Assembly (NCBI RefSeq): GCF_014650695.1
Contig: NZ_BMVL01000002.1
Span: 763,416 to 827,415 of the forward strand
Length of the DNA stretch: 64,000 nucleotides
Reading direction: 5' to 3'
Source of the DNA: Streptomyces avidinii
Lineage (GTDB): Bacteria > Actinomycetota > Actinomycetes > Streptomycetales > Streptomycetaceae
The number at the start of each line of letters is the position of its first letter. Within the stretch, counting starts at the first letter, position 1. The translations under genes were made by a program, and so were the position numbers. Positions 33,654 through 41,183 of this stretch are shown here, in pieces. The notes under the pieces were generated by a model. That model worked only from the letters and a program-made list of their open reading frames with translations, was not told the DNA's origin and did not search any database.

Positions 33654-34421
33654 TTACAGGTAGGGGTCGAAGGGGATGCCCGCCGGCTTGGCCTCCGCCA
33701 GGTGGGAGGCGAAGGAGCCGTCCTTCAGGCCGAAGTGCGCGCTGCCGAAATCGGCCTGGGTCAGCTTGTCCCGCAGGGTCGCCGGATAGCCCGACCACCC
33801 GACGAGCGTGGGGAACTGCCAGGTGCCGCGGTGGTTCTCGGGCGGCTCGTCATTCGTGTTCGCCGCGCGGAAGCAGTGCGTGCCGATGCCGTCCTTGTGG
33901 TAGACGATCTTGGGGTGGTTGCCGTCCCAGCGGATCTGGTCGCGCGAGTGGATGTTGAAGTCCCCGTGGGCGGAGGTCGCCACGTACTTGGCCTCGTTGC
34001 CCTGGATCCACACGACCACGTGCTCCCAGTCGTGGCGGTGGCCGCCGAGCTCGATGCCGGGCAGGGCCTGGTCCTTCTCGAAGTACAGCGCGTAGACGAC
34101 GGCGCACCAGCCGTTGTTGCAGGTCCAGCGGGAGTAGCCGTTGGTGTTGGCGAGGTCCGAGGCGTCCCGGCAGTTGCCGTTGAGGGCACCGGTGGGCTTG
34201 AGTCCGCCGTTCAGCACTCCGGTCGGCCCTATGGCGGGTGTCGGATAGCAGCCGTCGGTGTCGTAGTCGTAGGCCGGCTGGTAGGTCAGCTCGATGGCTT
34301 CGGCCTTGCCGGGGAGCGCCGGGGGCGGCGCCGCGAAGGCCACCTGGGGGACGGCGACGACCACCGTGAGGGCGGCGCCGAGAACCACTAATGATCTCCG
34401 TATGTGACGGTTCGTCCGCAA
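33654..34421 (-). CDS. Secreted NPP1-family (necrosis-inducing-like) protein
   Basis: A 255-aa secreted protein. The signal peptide (about 1-30) ends AFA before APPP. The NPP1 heptapeptide-type motif GHRHDWE is at 127-133, and four cysteines (C58, C84, C101, C106 region) could form two disulphides. NPP1/NLP proteins from fungi and oomycetes, and some bacteria, bind plant sphingolipids and damage membranes; many streptomycete members have unknown roles. A TTG start at 34421 is chosen because AGGAGG lies six bases upstream and the signal peptide begins directly after it. Confidence 0.85.
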   Translation of the reverse strand: MRTNRHIRRSLVVLGAALTVVVAVPQVAFAAPPPALPGKAEAIELTYQPAYDYDTDGCYPTPAIGPTGVLNGGLKPTGALNGNCRDASDLANTNGYSRWTCNNGWCAVVYALYFEKDQALPGIELGGHRHDWEHVVVWIQGNEAKYVATSAHGDFNIHSRDQIRWDGNHPKIVYHKDGIGTHCFRAANTNDEPPENHRGTWQFPTLVGWSGYPATLRDKLTQADFGSAHFGLKDGSFASHLAEAKPAGIPFDPYL

Positions 34422-34646
34422 AACGGGCCTCCTGGCCGACCGGGTGCGAGGGGTGGCGGACGCATCGCGACGGAACGCCGTCGACCGACACGCCGGGAGC
34501 ATCATTCGCGAACCGGTGTGGCGCGGCAAGAGGCCGGGCAGACTTGGTCCCTTGCGCGACCGAAGGCCGGAAATACCTTGTACGCAAGGGAAATTGACAG
34601 AATGTCAGATATGAGCGAGCAGCTCGGGCAGGCGTACGGGCGAACG

Positions 34647-34683
34647 CCGCCGCCGCCCCGGGCGCAACCGGGAGCGGCGGCGG
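34647..34683 (-). terminator. Hairpin downstream of small membrane-protein gene
   Basis: Arms CCGCCGCCGC (34647-34656) and GCGGCGGCGG (34674-34683) pair perfectly over 10 bp, with further partial pairing inside. It lies just past the stop codon of the 32-aa gene on the minus strand. Confidence 0.6.
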
Positions 34684-34698
34684 GGCGTCACACGGTCA

Positions 34699-34797
34699 TC
34701 ACCAGAGGACGTTCATCAGGATGATGGCCATGAGGTCGAGGAGGATGACGGCGACGACGGCGCCGATCATGGTCCAGGCCTTGCGCGATTCGTCCAT
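34699..34797 (-). CDS. 32-aa single-helix membrane peptide
   Basis: A short frame encodes MDESRKAW followed by one hydrophobic helix (TMIGAVVAVILLDLMAII, about 9-26) and the ending LMNVLW. The ATG at 34797 is preceded by GGGAGGTGA, a near-ideal ribosome site with nine-base spacing, and a GC-rich hairpin follows the stop. These signals make it a credible gene despite its size. It would be an inner-membrane microprotein with a cytoplasmic N-terminus. Function unknown; small single-helix proteins often modulate larger membrane complexes or act in toxin-antitoxin pairs, which I cannot test here. Confidence 0.65.
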   Translation of the reverse strand: MDESRKAWTMIGAVVAVILLDLMAIILMNVLW

Positions 34798-34934
34798 GCG
34801 TACGAGTCACCTCCCGGCTCGGGCGGACCCGGGCCCGCCGTGCGGTCCCGGTCCGGGGCCGCACGGGGAACTCGTCCGCCTCCGGCCATGATGACCCGGT
34901 TCCGCACGCGGCACAGGTCGGCGGGGCGGCCCCC

Positions 34935-35801
34935 TCAGGCGACCCAGGTCGCGGTCATGCCCACGACCGCCGAGCCGTCCTGGTCGACCAGCTTGTTCCC
35001 GGTGAAATCACGGGCCCACTCGGAGGTCTGGATGCGGAACGCGGGCCGCTCGGCCGTCAGCGCCTCCATGACGGACTCGGCCGCGCCGGCCGGGGTCTGC
35101 GCACCGTTCAGGAACTGGCCGACCGTGCGCTCGACGTAGTGGCGCAGCGCGTCGGAGTAGGGACCGGCCGCGGCGATGCGGGCTTCGAGGTCGAGGTCGA
35201 TGTTGTTCACGAACTCGGTCGCCACGGCGCCCGGCTCGATCACGGTGACGCCCACCCCGACGGCACCCGCGACGGGGGCCAGGCTCTCCATGTACCCCTC
35301 GACGGCGAACTTGGCGGCGCAGTAGGCCTCATTGAAGGGCTGGCCCACGACGCCGCCGACGCTGGTGACCGTGATCAGACGGCCGCCGGTGGCCCGCAGG
35401 TGCGGCAGGGCGGCCTTGGAGACGTTCAGCACGCCGAAGAAGTTGACCTCCATGACCTCACGGACGTCGGCGACGGTTTCGAGCTCCAGGGTGCCCACGT
35501 GCCCGGCGCCGGCGTTGTTCACGACGGCGTCCAGTCGGCCGTAGTCGGCGATCACGCCTTCCACGGCGGCGGCGACGGAGGCCTCGTCGACGACGTCGAG
35601 CTGCCGGATGTCGAGTGCGACGCCCGCGTCGACGGCGGCCTTGCGCAGGGCGTCGGCGCGGCCGGTGTCACGCAGGGTGGCGACCGTCCTCCAGCCGGCC
35701 CGGGCGGCGGCGATCGCGGCGGCCAGGCCGATGCCGGAGGAGGTGCCGGTGATCAGGACGGTGCGGGTGGAGGTGCCGGGGGTGGCGGGGAGGGTCGACA
35801 T
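34935..35801 (-). CDS. Short-chain dehydrogenase/reductase
   Basis: A 288-aa classical SDR. The cofactor motif TGTSSGIG is at 18-25, NNAG near 95-98, and the catalytic residues are Ser147, Tyr160 and Lys164 (YCAAK). It should reduce a carbonyl or oxidise an alcohol with NAD(P)H. Start 35801 (MSTLP) follows GAAAGG; the longer frame would run through operator DNA. The gene is divergent from a MarR regulator, and two operator-like repeats lie between, so it is probably repressed by it. Substrate unknown. Confidence 0.88.
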   Translation of the reverse strand: MSTLPATPGTSTRTVLITGTSSGIGLAAAIAAARAGWRTVATLRDTGRADALRKAAVDAGVALDIRQLDVVDEASVAAAVEGVIADYGRLDAVVNNAGAGHVGTLELETVADVREVMEVNFFGVLNVSKAALPHLRATGGRLITVTSVGGVVGQPFNEAYCAAKFAVEGYMESLAPVAGAVGVGVTVIEPGAVATEFVNNIDLDLEARIAAAGPYSDALRHYVERTVGQFLNGAQTPAGAAESVMEALTAERPAFRIQTSEWARDFTGNKLVDQDGSAVVGMTATWVA

Positions 35802-35826
35802 GACGGGGCCTTTCACTACGGGTGAT

Positions 35827-35871
35827 TTATGTGCGTGCACACACACCATAAAATTATGTGCGTGCGCACGC
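35827..35871. promoter_or_regulatory. Two MarR operator-like repeats
   Basis: The sequence TTATGTGCGTGC occurs at 35827 and again at 35854, each followed by its imperfect mirror (ACACAC or GCACGC). The second contains the perfect 14-bp palindrome TGCGTGCGCACGCA. They are 27 bases apart in the gap between the divergent SDR and MarR genes. Confidence 0.75.
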
Positions 35872-35889
35872 AAGCTCTAGACTGCCGAC

Positions 35890-36372
35890 ATGCCGAAGAA
35901 GCTCACCGAAGCCGAGATGCCGACGGCCGACTACGCCTTCTACGGGCTGGTGTGGGCCGGCACCGTGATGACCGATCGCGTCGACCGGGCCCTGGTGAAG
36001 GCCCACGACCTTCCCGTGTCCTGGTTCGAGGTCATGCTGTGGCTGGCCTCCAGCCCCGAGCCGGTGCCCGCTTCCGTCCTCGGCAACAGCACCCTGCTCA
36101 GCCGCAGCCAGGTCTCCCGCGTCGTGGACGCCCTGCAGACCCGCGGCCTGGTCACCCGCACACCCTCGGCGCGCGACGCACGATCGGTGGAGGTCTCGCT
36201 CACGGAGGCGGGACGTACGGTGTTCGCCGAGGCCGACACCACTCGGCGGGAGGCCCTCGCCCCGGTCTTCACCGAGCTCCTCGACGAGCAGGACCTGGAG
36301 GCGCTGGGCACCGTGTGGCGCAAGCTCAAGGCCGCGAAGGCCGCCCAGGCCGAGCAGGAGCGCACCCGGTAG
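35890..36372 (+). CDS. MarR-family transcriptional regulator
   Basis: A 160-aa winged-helix regulator. The recognition region is LLSRSQVSRVVDALQTRGLV, and the wing contains SARDARSVEVSLTEAGR. MarR proteins are dimeric repressors released by small phenolic or similar ligands. It starts 19 bases after the second operator repeat, so autorepression together with control of the divergent SDR is likely. It converges closely (27 bases) on the TetR gene. Confidence 0.9.
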   Translation: MPKKLTEAEMPTADYAFYGLVWAGTVMTDRVDRALVKAHDLPVSWFEVMLWLASSPEPVPASVLGNSTLLSRSQVSRVVDALQTRGLVTRTPSARDARSVEVSLTEAGRTVFAEADTTRREALAPVFTELLDEQDLEALGTVWRKLKAAKAAQAEQERTR

Positions 36373-36399
36373 ACCCCGTCCGCCCGCCACGGGCCCCCG

Positions 36400-37032
36400 T
36401 CAGGCGGATCGACCCTCGGGGGTGAGGGTGGCGGCTGCCGCGAAGAGACGGGCGCAGCGCTGCGTCATGGCCTCCGGCGTCTGCTCCGGGTGCTTGACCC
36501 ACCAGCGGACGAGGGTGGCGACCAGGTCCCGCCAGACGTACTTGAGCGCGTCCGCGTCCAGCGGATCGGTGGAGCCGGCCGCGCTCAGCAGTTCCGCCGT
36601 GCCGCCCGCGGCCAGCCGGTCGATGGCTGCCCAGTACTCCGAGGCCCTGCGGGCCGCCTCACCACCGGGCGGCAGGGTGGTGTCGTAGAGCACGAACCAC
36701 GCCTCCCGCCGGCCCTCCAGCGCGGTGAAGATGCCGTGGAGGACGCGCAGCGGCGTGTGCGGCGCGGTCCCGCCCTCACCCATCGCCTCGCGGACGGCGC
36801 CCAGCAGCCGGTCCCCCACCGGGACCAGGCAGGCGACGTACAGGTCCTCCTTGCTGCCGAGGTACTGGTGCAGCAGCGTTTTGGTGACGCCCACGCGTGC
36901 GGCGATCGCGGGGAGCGAGGCGGCGGCGTAGCCATGCCTGCCGAACTCCTCCGTGGCCGCCTCCAGCATCTGCCGGCGACGGCGCTCCCGCGGGACTCCC
37001 TTGGTGCCGGCTTTCGAGGAAGGGGTTGCCAT
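36400..37032 (-). CDS. TetR-family regulator beside FAD-linked oxidase
   Basis: A 210-aa TetR protein. The N-terminal DNA-binding domain spans about 14-62: RRRQMLEAATEEFGRHGY, then VGVTKTLLHQYLGSKEDLY. The C-terminal helical domain with many Trp residues (YWAAIDR, VWRDLVATLVRWWVKHP) would form the ligand pocket. It is divergent from the FAD-binding oxidase at 37097, with a perfect operator between them, so it very likely represses both genes. Confidence 0.9.
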   Translation of the reverse strand: MATPSSKAGTKGVPRERRRRQMLEAATEEFGRHGYAAASLPAIAARVGVTKTLLHQYLGSKEDLYVACLVPVGDRLLGAVREAMGEGGTAPHTPLRVLHGIFTALEGRREAWFVLYDTTLPPGGEAARRASEYWAAIDRLAAGGTAELLSAAGSTDPLDADALKYVWRDLVATLVRWWVKHPEQTPEAMTQRCARLFAAAATLTPEGRSA

Positions 37033-37049
37033 GGGCCAATATTATCAGT

Positions 37050-37077
37050 AGGTAATTTACCGCTAGGTAAATTACCT
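37050..37077. promoter_or_regulatory. TetR operator: perfect 12-bp inverted repeat
   Basis: AGGTAATTTACC (37050-37061) and GGTAAATTACCT (37066-37077) are exact complements separated by GCTA. Each arm is itself nearly palindromic, as in TetR operators that bind two dimers. The site lies between the divergent TetR and FAD-oxidase starts. Confidence 0.88.
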
Positions 37078-37096
37078 CGACCCCTGGAGCGCCGCC

Positions 37097-38713
37097 ATGG
37101 CCGGCACCACCTCGCAGCCCACGTCCCGCACCCGCTCCTGGTGGGGCTGGGGCTGGACGGACGCCCATCCCGACGACGCGGAATGCACCGCGATGGGCGC
37201 CCTGCTCCCCGGCACCCTCGGCCGCCCGCTCCCCGTGCCCCGCGTGAGCGACCTGGAGATCGCCGGTCCCGCCGTCGAACCCCCGCCCAGCCTCGCCCAC
37301 CTGGTGAGCACCGATCGCGAGGACCGCGCCGCCCACTCCATGGGCAAGGCGTACCGGGACGTGGCGCGCGCCCTGCGCGGCCGCCCCGGCCGTGTCCCCG
37401 ACCTCGTCGCCCGCCCCACGGACGACCGGGACGTGGCCGATCTGCTGGACTGGGCCGGTGAACGGCAGGTCGCCGTCGTCCCGTACGGCGGCGGGTCCTC
37501 GGTCACCGGGGGCGTCGAGTACCGCGGCGACGCCCACCGGGCCGTGATGTCCCTCGACCTGACGGCCATGGGCCGCGTCCTGGAGGTCGACACCGAGGGC
37601 CGGGCGGCCCGCATCCAGGCCGGCACCCTCGGGCCGAGCCTGGAGGACCAGCTGCGACCGCACGGCCTCACCCTGCGGCACTTCCCGCAGAGCTTCGAGT
37701 TCTCCACCCTCGGCGGCTGGCTCGCCACCCGGGCCGGCGGTCACTACGCCACCGGCCGGACCCACATCGACGACTTCGTACAGTCGCTGCGCGTCGTCAC
37801 CCCGGCCGGCACCAGCAGCTCGTGGCGGCTGCCCGCCTCCGGGGCCGGCCCCTCCCCCGACCGCCTGTTCCTGGGCTCCGAAGGAGCCCTCGGCGTCATC
37901 ACCGAAGCCTGGGTCCGGCTGCAGGAACGCCCGCGCCACAAGGCCTCCGCCGCGGTCGCCTTCGCGGACTTCCAGGGCGCGCTCCGGGCGGTGCGCGCCC
38001 TTGCGCAGTCCGACCTCTCCCCCGCCAACTGCCGTCTGCTGGACTCCGGTGAAGCCGCGCTCTCGGGTGCGGCGCACGACGGCAGCTCCGTACTGGTGCT
38101 CGGGTTCGAGTCGGCCGACGAACCGGTGGCCGCCCGGCTCGAACGGGCCGTCGCGCTGGCCCGCTCGCACGGCGGCCGGTACGGCGGAGCGGACGGAGCC
38201 GTCGGCGACCGGGACGGGGCCCCGGACGGCGAGGGGGCCGTGAGCGCGTGGCGCTCGGCCTTCCTGCGGATGCCCTACCTCCGCGACGGTCTGGCCAGGA
38301 TGGGCGCGGTGGTGGAGACCTTCGAGACGGCGGCCACCTGGGACCGGATCCCCGGGCTGATCGACGAGGTACGCAGGGAGGTCGGTGCGGCGGCGGTCAA
38401 GGCAACCGGACATCCCGCGACCGTCAACTGCCGTCTGACGCACGTGTATCCGGATGGTGCGGCGCCCTACTTCACCGTCCTCGCGGCCGGCCGGGCCGGT
38501 GACGAGGTGGCCGTCTGGGACGAACTCAAAGCCGTCGCGAGTGAGGTGCTGCACCGCCACCGGGCCACCATCACCCACCACCACGCGGTCGGCCGGGACC
38601 ACCGCCCGGGCTACGACCGCCAGCGCCCCGAGCCCTTCGCACTCGCCCTGCGGGCCGCGAAGGGGGCGCTCGATCCGCGGGGCATCCTCAACCCCGGGGT
38701 GCTCGTGGACTGA
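37097..38713 (+). CDS. FAD-binding oxidase (alkyl-DHAP-synthase-like)
   Basis: A 538-aa flavoprotein of the PCMH/VAO family. The FAD pyrophosphate loop is VPYGGGSSVTGGVE (about 127-140); further conserved pieces are FPQSFEFSTLGGWLATRAGG, the HHHAVGRDH segment near 493, and the terminal ILNPGVL. This arrangement matches bacterial relatives of alkyldihydroxyacetonephosphate synthase, an ether-lipid enzyme, and of D-lactate/glycolate oxidases. It could act in lipid or hydroxyacid oxidation. It is controlled, by inference, by the divergent TetR protein through the perfect operator. Confidence 0.87.
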   Translation: MAGTTSQPTSRTRSWWGWGWTDAHPDDAECTAMGALLPGTLGRPLPVPRVSDLEIAGPAVEPPPSLAHLVSTDREDRAAHSMGKAYRDVARALRGRPGRVPDLVARPTDDRDVADLLDWAGERQVAVVPYGGGSSVTGGVEYRGDAHRAVMSLDLTAMGRVLEVDTEGRAARIQAGTLGPSLEDQLRPHGLTLRHFPQSFEFSTLGGWLATRAGGHYATGRTHIDDFVQSLRVVTPAGTSSSWRLPASGAGPSPDRLFLGSEGALGVITEAWVRLQERPRHKASAAVAFADFQGALRAVRALAQSDLSPANCRLLDSGEAALSGAAHDGSSVLVLGFESADEPVAARLERAVALARSHGGRYGGADGAVGDRDGAPDGEGAVSAWRSAFLRMPYLRDGLARMGAVVETFETAATWDRIPGLIDEVRREVGAAAVKATGHPATVNCRLTHVYPDGAAPYFTVLAAGRAGDEVAVWDELKAVASEVLHRHRATITHHHAVGRDHRPGYDRQRPEPFALALRAAKGALDPRGILNPGVLVD

Positions 38714-38736
38714 TCGGGGCCGGGCGCCCGGACACC

Positions 38737-38780
38737 CCGAAGGGGCCGGGACCGTCGGGCGACGGCCCCGGCCCCTTCGG
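38737..38780. terminator. Long bidirectional hairpin
   Basis: Arms at 38737-38757 and 38760-38780 pair over 21 positions with one mismatch (A at 38751 against C at 38766) and a two-base turn. It separates the FAD-oxidase gene from the converging methylisoborneol operon. Confidence 0.9.
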
Positions 38781-38802
38781 CCGGAGTTCGGTGGGCGTCC
38801 GC

Positions 38803-39690
38803 TCAGACGCGGTCGGCCGCGATCAGGACGTACTGGAAGGAGCCGTCCTTGTAGGACTCGATGAACGCCTCCTCGATGCCGGTCACCAGGGAGGACGTGG
38901 CCCGCAGCTCCCAGTACGGCAGGGTCTCGGGGGTCAGGTCGATGACGGCCTGCGGTACGAGACGGTTGTCGGCCATCGCGCGCAGGTACTCGCGGCGGGA
39001 GTGGATGTTGCACTCGAAGTGCGCGTTGATCTGGGAGACCCACTTCGAGGGCTGGCCGTACCGCGGGTTCCAGCAGCCGGTGATGGTCACGTAACGGCCG
39101 CCGACCGCGAGGACTCGGGAGTGCTCGGCGAACAGGTCCTGCAGGTCGACGTACATGCTCGACTCGTTGTTCCAGGAGCCCGCGGCCTGCCCGGTCTCGA
39201 AGGGCGTGCTGAGCATGTTGCAGACGCGGGCCCGGACGTGGTCCCCGATGCCGAGTTCCTCGGCGCGCCGGTTGGCGAAGTCGGCCTGCTTGGCCGACAG
39301 GGTCACACCCTCCACCTTGCACCCGAAGCGCTGGTGGGCCATGACCATCGAACCGCCGCGGCCGCAGCCGGCGTCGACGAGGGTGTCGTCGCGCTCGATG
39401 TGGCCGAGGTGCTGAAGGAGCAGTTCGGCCTGCGCCGACTCCAGGCGGTGGAGCTCGGCGATCAGCTTCTTCTCATAGGCGCTGTCGGCGGTGTCGCCGA
39501 GAGCGGCGTGGTCGATGTCGCCGATGCCGTAGTGGTGGTGGTAAAGGCCGTCGACGTCGCCGAGGCGGAGGTTCACGGGCCTGGCTTCGTGGTCCCAGTA
39601 ACGGGCGATATCCCCCTGGTAGGGGGTCGCCGGGCCGGGGATGAACACGGAGGAGGTACCGGCAGCGGTGGTGAGATCGGTGCTAGTCAT
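38803..39690 (-). CDS. Geranyl diphosphate 2-C-methyltransferase
   Basis: A 295-aa SAM-dependent enzyme that adds a methyl group to C2 of geranyl diphosphate, giving 2-methyl-GPP, the precursor of 2-methylisoborneol. The SAM motif VDAGCGRGG is at 105-113. Family-specific segments include the N-terminal YWDHEARPVNLRLGDVDGLYHHHYG region and the NNESSMYVDLQDLF helix. It corresponds to the cyanobacterial mtf gene and to streptomycete GPP methyltransferases. It is the third gene of the operon, 15 bases after the terpene cyclase stop. The ATG 39690 is used; a TTG six bases upstream is possible. Confidence 0.93.
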   Translation of the reverse strand: MTSTDLTTAAGTSSVFIPGPATPYQGDIARYWDHEARPVNLRLGDVDGLYHHHYGIGDIDHAALGDTADSAYEKKLIAELHRLESAQAELLLQHLGHIERDDTLVDAGCGRGGSMVMAHQRFGCKVEGVTLSAKQADFANRRAEELGIGDHVRARVCNMLSTPFETGQAAGSWNNESSMYVDLQDLFAEHSRVLAVGGRYVTITGCWNPRYGQPSKWVSQINAHFECNIHSRREYLRAMADNRLVPQAVIDLTPETLPYWELRATSSLVTGIEEAFIESYKDGSFQYVLIAADRV

Positions 39691-39705
39691 GGACAATTCC
39701 CATCT

Positions 39706-41079
39706 TTACCAGAAATCGGGCAGGCTGTAGCGATAGGTGTTGGTCTGGTGCCAGTAGTGGTTGCCGTCGACCCATACGGCCACCCCCCGCAGGAAGCGCT
39801 GCACGCTCGGGACGGGGCAGGCGAGGGCCAGCTCGGCGGCCGCGGCCTCGAAGTCGCGCATGAGGTCGTTGTGGACCTCCACCGCCTTCAGGTAGGCGTC
39901 CTGGTCGGAGCACTTCTCGCGCTCGGCGATCACCACGGGAAGGTTCAAATGCCTTCCGGGGCCGGCCAGTTCCTTGGTGTACGAATACAGGTCGTTGACG
40001 ATGGTGGTGGCGTTGCCGGCGAGCGCGATGACCCGCTGCATGGCGGGCTGCGCGTGGAGGTCCGCCGGCAGTTCGTAGCCGCCGACCGTGTCGGTGATGG
40101 TGGGACAGGGGCGGAAGTTGTTGAACTGCCGCATCGCCAGGTACTCCCACACCTCCGGGACGTACTCCGTCTGCGCCCAGGCCCCTTCGGCCAGGTAGCC
40201 CATGTGCAGTCGGGCCATGTCGTGCCGGTACCGGTCGGCCTGGGAGGGGGTGCTCGCCTGGACGAAGTACTCCATGGCGGAGCGGTAGGCACGCCTGGGG
40301 GCGTCCGAGAGCAGCGACGCCTCCCACTGCGGCGCGTACTCCTTCGTCGTGTGCAGCGGGTCGAGGGCTGTGTGGGCCAGCAGCAGGCGCCCGCCGAGGC
40401 CGATGGGCGACCCGCCGTGGTCCTCGCAGTAGCAGTCGTCGACCGCGTTCTCGGCGACCATCAGCCGGGTGGCGAGCATCAGGTGGTCGATGCTGGGGGC
40501 GTCCGGGTGGCAGGCGACCATGTAGCGCCCGACGGAGAAGCCGTCGAACTGGTCCTCCCAGTCCTCCGGGTACAAGGAGACCTCGTCCAGCGCCCAGGCC
40601 TTGATCCTGCGGCTGAGCTCCTCCACCCGTACCGGATCGGGGTCCGGCACCGGGTGGTGGTAGAGGCCGGGGATCGGACGGCCCGCGGCCGGGCCCGACG
40701 CGTCGGGCCCGGCCGGCGCGGAGCCCGCGGCGGCCGCGGCCTCGCTACGGGCCCAGTGCAGGCTCTCCGTCCCCAGTCCGCTGGGCCCGCGCAGGATCCG
40801 TTCCAGGGCGGCGGCGCTCGGCTGCGGTGCGTCCACAGCGGCCGCACTCCCGTCGGGTACGGGTACGGGGACCGGTACGGGTGCGTGCGCGATTGCGGGC
40901 GTCAGTACGGGCGGCCCCGTGGGCAGGGCGGGCGGGGACGGTGGCGAGGGCTCGACGGGCCCGGCGCCGGCGGCGGGTTCGACACCGGCGGCCAGGGCGT
41001 TGGCGAGGATGTGGGCCCCGAAGGAGGCCGCCGCGGCAGGAAGACTCGACTGCAGGGGGGAAGGCCCAGGATCGGGCAT
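39706..41079 (-). CDS. 2-Methylisoborneol synthase (terpene cyclase)
   Basis: A 457-aa class I terpene cyclase converting 2-methyl-GPP to the earthy odorant 2-methylisoborneol. The Mg2+-binding Asp-rich motif is DDCYCED at 214-220, and the NSE motif is NDLYSYTKE at 362-370; both match this family. The C-terminal WVDGNHYWHQTNTYRY is also typical. Residues 1-140 are Pro/Ala/Gly-rich and probably disordered, with a Val-Pro repeat near 66-75. In related systems such N-terminal extensions load the enzyme into an encapsulin shell, and the shell gene is immediately upstream. AGGAG precedes the ATG. Confidence 0.95.
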   Translation of the reverse strand: MPDPGPSPLQSSLPAAAASFGAHILANALAAGVEPAAGAGPVEPSPPSPPALPTGPPVLTPAIAHAPVPVPVPVPDGSAAAVDAPQPSAAALERILRGPSGLGTESLHWARSEAAAAAGSAPAGPDASGPAAGRPIPGLYHHPVPDPDPVRVEELSRRIKAWALDEVSLYPEDWEDQFDGFSVGRYMVACHPDAPSIDHLMLATRLMVAENAVDDCYCEDHGGSPIGLGGRLLLAHTALDPLHTTKEYAPQWEASLLSDAPRRAYRSAMEYFVQASTPSQADRYRHDMARLHMGYLAEGAWAQTEYVPEVWEYLAMRQFNNFRPCPTITDTVGGYELPADLHAQPAMQRVIALAGNATTIVNDLYSYTKELAGPGRHLNLPVVIAEREKCSDQDAYLKAVEVHNDLMRDFEAAAAELALACPVPSVQRFLRGVAVWVDGNHYWHQTNTYRYSLPDFW

Positions 41080-41136
41080 CCGTAACTCCTAGGTGACGTA
41101 AGTGGGTTGTCCCGGATCCCGGGCATGCTCGGCGGG

Positions 41137-41157
41137 CCAGGACAGGCCGGGTCCTGG
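41137..41157 (-). promoter_or_regulatory. Small hairpin between shell and cyclase genes
   Basis: CCAGGAC (41137-41143) and GTCCTGG (41151-41157) pair over 7 bp around a seven-base loop in the 104-base gap between the encapsulin stop and the cyclase ATG. It could partly stop transcription or set an RNA processing point, giving more shell than cargo mRNA. Confidence 0.45.
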
Positions 41158-41183
41158 CTGTCGTGGCCGTCGGGCTGGTCCTC

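Noticed and set aside
31310..33958. 882-aa plus-strand open frame
   Set aside because: It overlaps the permease and binding-protein genes in another frame, is extremely Arg/Pro-rich and has no domain.
39706..41079. Geosmin synthase
   Set aside because: Geosmin synthase is about 725 aa with two cyclase domains. This protein is 457 aa with one domain and is flanked by a GPP methyltransferase, as in methylisoborneol synthesis.
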